A stretch of DNA of 64,000 nt, taken from the NCBI GenBank assembly GCA_049340005.1, contig JBMPIY010000016.1. One strand, given 5' to 3'. This document shows positions 63,474 through 64,000 of this stretch, piece by piece. The notes beneath the pieces were generated by a model. It did not search any database. It saw only the letters and a program-made list of their open reading frames with translations, and was not told the origin of the DNA. The DNA is from CAXBDP01 sp963974465. GTDB taxonomy: Bacteria; Bacteroidota; Bacteroidia; Cytophagales; Cyclobacteriaceae. Made by a program: the position numbers and the translations under genes. The number at the start of each line of letters is the position of its first letter. Within the stretch, counting starts at the first letter, position 1.

Positions 63474-64000
63474 ATGAAAAATACAAAAATTAAATTCTTC
63501 GGTTTGTTACTTGCTGGGATGTCATTCATTGCAGTAAGTTGCGCGGATCTTGAGGTGGAAAACCTTAACAATCCGAATACGGACAAAGTACTAGCAACCC
63601 CTGAGGATCTCAAGGGGCTAGTAGGTGGTGCTTATTCAGATTTGTATGCAATATTCTATAACTATAGAGGCAACACAAATCTAGAACACACTGCGGATCA
63701 TACTACCAATACTAACAATGTTAGAAACTGGTGGTCTGAATTTAAAGTGGAGCCTAGACCTCAGTTTGCAAATAGTTTGGCTAGTGCAAACAGAGTTCAA
63801 ATTGTTGATGCCCCATTCTCATTGATGAACTCTGCTATTTCTGCTGCTTTAGATGTAATTAAGCAAATAGAAAATAATGGAGTAACCATAGGTGATGATA
63901 CCCAAATGGTGTTGGCAGCTGCTTACTTTGTGAAAGGTTTAGCGGGAGGTTATCTAGCAAGCACTTTCGATCAGGCCTATCTGGTAGATAAAGACACAGA
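63474..64000 (+). CDS. SusD/RagB-type nutrient-binding lipoprotein (partial)
   Basis: The first 175 residues of a SusD-like lipoprotein, cut by the window edge with no stop codon. The signal peptide leads to a lipobox Cys23 (IAVSCADLEVENLNNPN), then TPEDLKGLVGGAYSDLY and a helical TPR-like core, as in RagB/SusD proteins that cap the SusC barrel. It follows susC by 18 bases, certainly in the same operon. An octamer copy at 63942 encodes AGG. Confidence 0.9.
   Translation, partial: MKNTKIKFFGLLLAGMSFIAVSCADLEVENLNNPNTDKVLATPEDLKGLVGGAYSDLYAIFYNYRGNTNLEHTADHTTNTNNVRNWWSEFKVEPRPQFANSLASANRVQIVDAPFSLMNSAISAALDVIKQIENNGVTIGDDTQMVLAAAYFVKGLAGGYLASTFDQAYLVDKDT

Larger units (their letters stand above)
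4338..63949. repeat. Dispersed octamer GCGGGAGG, 28 copies
   Basis: Plus-strand copies begin at 7349, 9302, 15192, 22902, 27830, 33322, 39086, 41753, 44779, 51403, 54277, 57491 and 63942. Complement copies begin at 4338, 5645, 7373, 10941, 16254, 23102, 30483, 32998, 36135, 39109, 43715, 46292, 52646, 54248 and 59299. Counts were made by eye. Flanks favour A before and A or T after; GCGGGAGGAT occurs eleven times. In genes it is read in every frame, giving AGG, REE/REV/RED, GGR, PPA, LPR or SSR, so it is a DNA-level signal, not a protein motif. Interpretation is given under findings. Confidence 0.9.

Noticed and set aside
4338..63949. GCGGGAGG as a set of Shine-Dalgarno sequences
   Set aside because: It contains GGAGG, but copies lie inside genes, on both strands, and not before start codons.
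4338..63949. GCGGGAGG as a KOPS-like chromosome-segregation signal
   Set aside because: Such sites are strongly polar along a replichore. Here strands are nearly equal and orientation alternates, so this fits poorly unless the whole-genome pattern differs.

Overview
The window reads as chromosome from a low-GC (by eye about 37%) member of the Bacteroidota, most like the Cytophagales. Supporting signs are a SusC/SusD pair, a giant leucine-rich-repeat protein with a type IX secretion C-terminal domain, GWxTD, DUF2723, DUF4920 and DUF2805 family proteins, a small Hc1-type histone-like protein, an alpha-oxoamine synthase of the sphingolipid/sulfonolipid type, and promoters of the TTG / TAnnTTTG form used by the Bacteroidota primary sigma factor. 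I see no insertion sequence, prophage, CRISPR array or rRNA operon. Most genes are housekeeping genes or lineage-typical envelope genes.

Layout. 0-2.5 kb: two tandem paralogous lipoproteins of propeller type. 2.6-11 kb: a small membrane protein, mannose-1-phosphate guanylyltransferase, a GWxTD protein coupled to 23S rRNA methyltransferase RlmB, a SAM methyltransferase, and a DUF2723 membrane protein. 10.5-13.2 kb: DUF2805 protein, beta-carbonic anhydrase and a SulP transporter, probably a bicarbonate unit. 13.5-22.3 kb: a lipoprotein, a sortilin-like repeat protein, a five-PAS hybrid histidine kinase and an overlapping FabG-like reductase. 22.4-25.3 kb: tRNA-Leu(GAG), a phosphodiesterase-like protein, an M19 dipeptidase lipoprotein and a small lipoprotein. 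25.3-30 kb: the 1570-residue T9SS cargo protein. 30.1-34.9 kb: Maf, DUF1015 and biotin carboxylase on the minus strand, divergent from the alpha-oxoamine synthase. 35-41 kb: an Hc1 protein, then a minus-strand run xseA-xseB-ligA-hypothetical-dapA. 40.5-43 kb: an ECF sigma factor, a presumed anti-sigma protein, a Spy-like periplasmic protein and a tandem UspA. 43-47.6 kb: a class V aminotransferase, an MFS transporter, a probable structured ncRNA, and a SerB-SerA fusion, which together could give the whole phosphorylated serine pathway. 47.8-54.2 kb: two lipoproteins (DUF4920 and a CxxCH protein), an ACP phosphodiesterase, a superfamily 1 helicase, an IMPase-like protein and an amidohydrolase. 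54.5-64 kb: lepA-folD-queE-PorE-like, then a SusC/SusD pair cut by the window edge.

The strongest unexplained signal is not a gene. The octamer GCGGGAGG (or its complement) occurs 28 times by my hand count, roughly one per 2.3 kb, where base composition predicts less than one. It lies in all reading frames, on both strands almost equally (13 against 15), mostly inside genes, and with successive copies in strikingly alternating orientation. Three close inverted pairs sit at or between gene ends and two of them look like terminators. This is the behaviour of a genome-wide DNA signal such as a DNA uptake sequence or a Chi-type recombination site. I know of no such sequence described for this group.
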